NCBI GenBank assembly: GCA_003243255.1
Contig: QFQM01000216.1
Coordinates: forward strand, 1-7,258
Direction of reading: 5' to 3'
DNA: 7,258 bases
Source of the DNA: Flavobacterium psychrophilum
GTDB taxonomy: Bacteria; Bacteroidota; Bacteroidia; Flavobacteriales; Flavobacteriaceae
Program-made: the position numbers and the translations under genes
The notes under the pieces: generated by a model
The model's input: the letters and a program-made list of their open reading frames with translations, nothing else
Told to the model about the DNA's origin: nothing
Database searches by the model: none
Shown: in pieces, positions 5,246 to 7,258 of the stretch
Position numbering within the stretch: position 1 is the stretch's first letter
How the letters are laid out: each line of letters begins with the position of its first letter

Positions 5246-5506
5246 ATGAATATGAAAAAGTTCTTTGGAAAATTCTTGCCTGTGATAGCTTTTGTTTTCG
5301 CTATCGGAGCCGCTTTTGCAAGCCAGCCTGATAAAGTTTTGGTTGGAACATTGAAAGCCAATGTCTCCGGAACCTGGACAACGATCAGTGAGCAACAACG
5401 CTATTCGTGTGCAAGTAATCCGAATATTGATTGTGTGGCTCGCTTTGATGCCCAGAATCAAATGATTCCCGGAACGCTGGTGAAGGGTGTTTATACGCCT
5501 CAATAA
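5246..5506 (+). CDS. Small exported protein, DUF6520-like
   Basis: With the ATG at 5246 the protein has 86 residues; an ATG at 5252 (MKKFFGKF) is equally possible, and a further upstream ATG at 5213 would put eleven non-signal residues ahead and is less likely. The N-terminus is a textbook signal peptide: Lys-rich start, hydrophobic core LPVIAFVFAIGAA and an AFA-S cleavage site after residue 25. The mature part is about 60 residues, with GTWTTISEQQRYSC and two cysteines at 55 and 63 (spacing of seven), then a short tail ending VYTPQ. Bacteroidota encode many such short exported proteins (DUF6520), often with cysteines; their role is unknown. It follows the MauE-like gene and ends at a strong terminator. 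Confidence 0.8.
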   Translation: MNMKKFFGKFLPVIAFVFAIGAAFASQPDKVLVGTLKANVSGTWTTISEQQRYSCASNPNIDCVARFDAQNQMIPGTLVKGVYTPQ

Positions 5507-5520
5507 TTTTCAATCTTTAA

Positions 5521-5557
5521 AAAGAAGAATGATGTCAATGCGGCATCATTCTTCTTT
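5521..5557. terminator. Bidirectional intrinsic terminator
   Basis: A perfect 14-bp stem, AAAGAAGAATGATG (5521-5534) with CATCATTCTTCTTT (5544-5557), encloses a nine-base loop. It lies 14 bases after the DUF6520-like stop and just beyond the stop of the opposing response-regulator gene (5563). On each strand the descending arm ends in a T-rich run (on the minus strand followed by further T's), so it can serve both convergent units. Confidence 0.85.
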
Positions 5558-5562
5558 ATCAT

Positions 5563-5961
5563 TTAATAGTCTTGTCGGAAAATATCCTCGATCATTGATT
5601 GAGATACGGGCTTGGAAAAGAAGTACTTGATCCCTAACGCTTTTGCCTCTTCAATTTCTCGCGGATCAATAGAGGATGAAATCATCACCATGGTCAGCTT
5701 ATGTGTATCCAGGCACTCCACTGTATTTACATCTTTCAGAAACTGAATGCCATTCATTACGGGCATGTTTAAATCGAGCAGGATAATGTCAGGCATGTTA
5801 GCCAGATTGATACAATACCTCTGAAGAAGATCAATAGCCTCTTTGCCATTGAAAGCACTATACATATTTTTCAGGCAATCGAGCGAGGTCATTATTCGCT
5901 CGCTGAGCGTATGGACAAAAATATCATCATCCACCACCATCACATTTTTCTTTAGGGTCAT
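5563..5961 (-). CDS. Stand-alone receiver-domain response regulator
   Basis: This 132-aa protein is a single CheY-like receiver domain without an output domain. The acidic pocket is VVDDD (9-13), the phosphoacceptor is Asp63 in ILLDLNMP (60-67), the switch Ser is in MISSS (93-97), the conserved Lys117 lies in FFSKPV (114-119) and Phe115 is in the aromatic switch position. All residues needed for phosphorylation are present. Because only the receiver is present, it probably acts by protein-protein contact, perhaps in a phosphorelay with a histidine kinase outside the window. Its ATG is 12 bases after the susD-like stop, so it is probably co-transcribed with that gene, which is unusual. A shared terminator follows immediately. 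Confidence 0.93.
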   Translation of the reverse strand: MTLKKNVMVVDDDIFVHTLSERIMTSLDCLKNMYSAFNGKEAIDLLQRYCINLANMPDIILLDLNMPVMNGIQFLKDVNTVECLDTHKLTMVMISSSIDPREIEEAKALGIKYFFSKPVSQSMIEDIFRQDY

Positions 5962-5973
5962 TTGGTTTATAGG

Positions 5974-7258
5974 CTATCGTGGGTTTTGTTCCATTCCGGT
6001 TGTTCGTATCTCTGCATCGGGTATTGGAAACGTATACCGAAGATCATTAGGAGGAAGTGTATGCAATGTTCCACTGACATTTCGTTTCAATGTGATAGCA
6101 AAACGATCTTCCGTGTTTAGTCTTCTAAGATCACTCCAGCGGGAGTTACGAAAGACTAATTCTTTTTGCCTTTCGTCAAGGATCAATTTAAGTAACGGCT
6201 CCTGCGCGACTTCAGTAAATGGATTAAACATACCCGTCTTCCAACGCTTCTCCATTAATGTATTCAGATCATCAAGCGCTCCGCTTGTATTGCCATTGCG
6301 TGCCCTGCACTCTGCACGAATGAGTAACACTTCATCATTGGCAATGCCGCCAAATACTTGCCACGAACCAGTATAGCTCCCTTTAAAGAAATAACGATTA
6401 TCAGCCACGTACTGAAAAAACAGATCCTTCCGAAGATCTCCGTCCTCATACATTGCCAACAGTAAGGTATCGATATAAGTGGCTGTGGAAATCACATAGC
6501 TGTAGGTGATCAACGTAGCATAATACTGCGTCTCTTCATTCATAAAAGGAATGGGAGCATAACTTGTCTGATCAAGGTCGTTGTAGTCGAGTAAATAACT
6601 ATTTTCCGTCCAGGCGAGATTAGCATAAGACTCCGCTTCTGCGTACTTGTGCATGCTCAGGTAAATTCTTGCCAGCAGCGCTTTTGCCGTAGTGGTGGTT
6701 GGTCGTGTTTTGGAAACGGCAGTGGTGGGTAACAATGTCATGGCTTGTTTTAAGTCCCCGATGATTGTTTCATACGATTCTTCTAACGTTGCCCTTTGTA
6801 CTGGCGCATTAATATCGGGTGATAACCGAATTGGTATTCCTAATGCTTGTGACGCTGTACTTTGTTCATAGGGTGAAGTAAAAATTTCTACCAGTTGATG
6901 AAAAGCATGAGCCCTTGAAAAAAGAGCAATGCCCTTAACTGTATTCCATTTCACCTGATTGGTCGTAGTTGGTGTTATGTCTTCAAGACCTTTGAGTACC
7001 ACGTTGGCATAAAACACCTGCTGATACAACACATTCCAGTCACTTACTTCTTCTCCCTGATAAACATTTTTCTCCCAGGTATAACTATTGCGTTCAGTTG
7101 ACGTGTACAATGCCTGCAAAGCAGCGTCTTCCATAAAACTTTCATCGGATGCAATCAAACCAATGCCGGGCACAATATTCATGACCTGTTGCGAATTGTC
7201 CAGCAAGGCCTGGAAGTCATCCAGCGTACGCGGAATTACCAGCGACTTATTAGACTTC
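5974..7258 (-). CDS. RagB/SusD-family nutrient-binding outer-membrane lipoprotein, N-terminus cut off
   Basis: About 427 residues are visible; the reading frame is open to the right edge (beginning KSNKSLVIPRTLDDFQALLDN in the partial frame), so the true start and lipoprotein signal lie outside. SusD proteins sit on the outer surface as lids of SusC TonB-dependent transporters and capture glycans or peptides. Family signs are the early LDDFQALLDN, a TPR-like helical region with WNVLYQQVFYANVVLKGLE, 'KGIALFSRAHAFHQLVEIF', 'AKALLARIYLSMHKYAEAESYA', the C-terminal 'NDEVLLIRAECRARNGN' and 'ILDERQKELVFRNSRWSDLRRLN' segments, and the ending FPIPDAEIRTTGMEQNPR, typical of the family. A SusC gene would be expected upstream, beyond the window. 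The substrate cannot be told. Confidence 0.93.
   Translation of the reverse strand, partial: KSNKSLVIPRTLDDFQALLDNSQQVMNIVPGIGLIASDESFMEDAALQALYTSTERNSYTWEKNVYQGEEVSDWNVLYQQVFYANVVLKGLEDITPTTTNQVKWNTVKGIALFSRAHAFHQLVEIFTSPYEQSTASQALGIPIRLSPDINAPVQRATLEESYETIIGDLKQAMTLLPTTAVSKTRPTTTTAKALLARIYLSMHKYAEAESYANLAWTENSYLLDYNDLDQTSYAPIPFMNEETQYYATLITYSYVISTATYIDTLLLAMYEDGDLRKDLFFQYVADNRYFFKGSYTGSWQVFGGIANDEVLLIRAECRARNGNTSGALDDLNTLMEKRWKTGMFNPFTEVAQEPLLKLILDERQKELVFRNSRWSDLRRLNTEDRFAITLKRNVSGTLHTLPPNDLRYTFPIPDAEIRTTGMEQNPR

Noticed and set aside
5243..5503. Minus-strand ORF opposite the DUF6520-like gene
   Set aside because: The plus-strand frame has a full signal peptide and a terminator; the antisense product shows nothing recognisable.
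5843..6449. ORFs at 5843-6376 (plus) and 6264-6449 (minus)
   Set aside because: They overlap the well-supported receiver and SusD-like genes and have no motifs.

Overview
The window looks like a chromosomal stretch from a member of the Bacteroidota, probably an environmental Cytophagia/Sphingobacteriia/Chitinophagia-type bacterium. The reasons are a RagB/SusD-family gene, a Bacteroidota-style mobA-mobB-mobC mobilisation set, a DUF6520-like secreted peptide with a MauE-like membrane protein, and a TAnnTTTG promoter box. No rRNA, tRNA, CRISPR array, integrase or transposase is visible.

Left part (1-3297, all on the minus strand): a compact conjugation/mobilisation operon. In transcription order it holds a helix-turn-helix protein, a 57-codon ORF that contains several inverted repeats and is the best oriT candidate, mobA (ribbon-helix-helix relaxosome accessory protein), mobB (relaxase) and mobC (VirD4/TraG-type coupling protein, running off the left edge). 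The genes are very tightly joined: HTH gene to small ORF by ATGA overlap, small ORF to mobA by ATGA overlap, mobA to mobB by a 20-base overlap, and mobB to mobC by a 12-base gap. Together they would nick the DNA at oriT, pilot it and dock it to a type IV secretion channel.

Centre (3298-3508): a divergent intergenic region with four consecutive palindromes or inverted repeats plus a longer-range 11-bp inverted repeat, followed by a candidate sigma-ABfr promoter (-7 box TAATTTTG) and a 5' hairpin in front of the plus-strand genes.

Right-centre (3509-5506, plus strand): a 78-aa protein that I tentatively compare to the RNA polymerase alpha C-terminal fold; a 274-aa proteasome/Anbu-like Ntn-hydrolase with the Thr/Asp/Lys triad in exact proteasome spacing; a four-helix MauE/DoxX-like membrane protein with a CSCGG motif; and a small secreted DUF6520-like protein with two cysteines. 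A long perfect hairpin (5521-5557) ends this block and also terminates the opposing transcription.

Right end (5563-7258, minus strand): a stand-alone receiver-domain response regulator placed 12 bases after a SusD-like outer-membrane nutrient-binding lipoprotein gene. The susD-like gene lacks its N-terminal signal region at the window edge, and its SusC partner would be expected just beyond it. The most unusual items are the oriT-bearing small ORF, the palindrome cluster and the proteasome-like hydrolase beside the mobilisation module.
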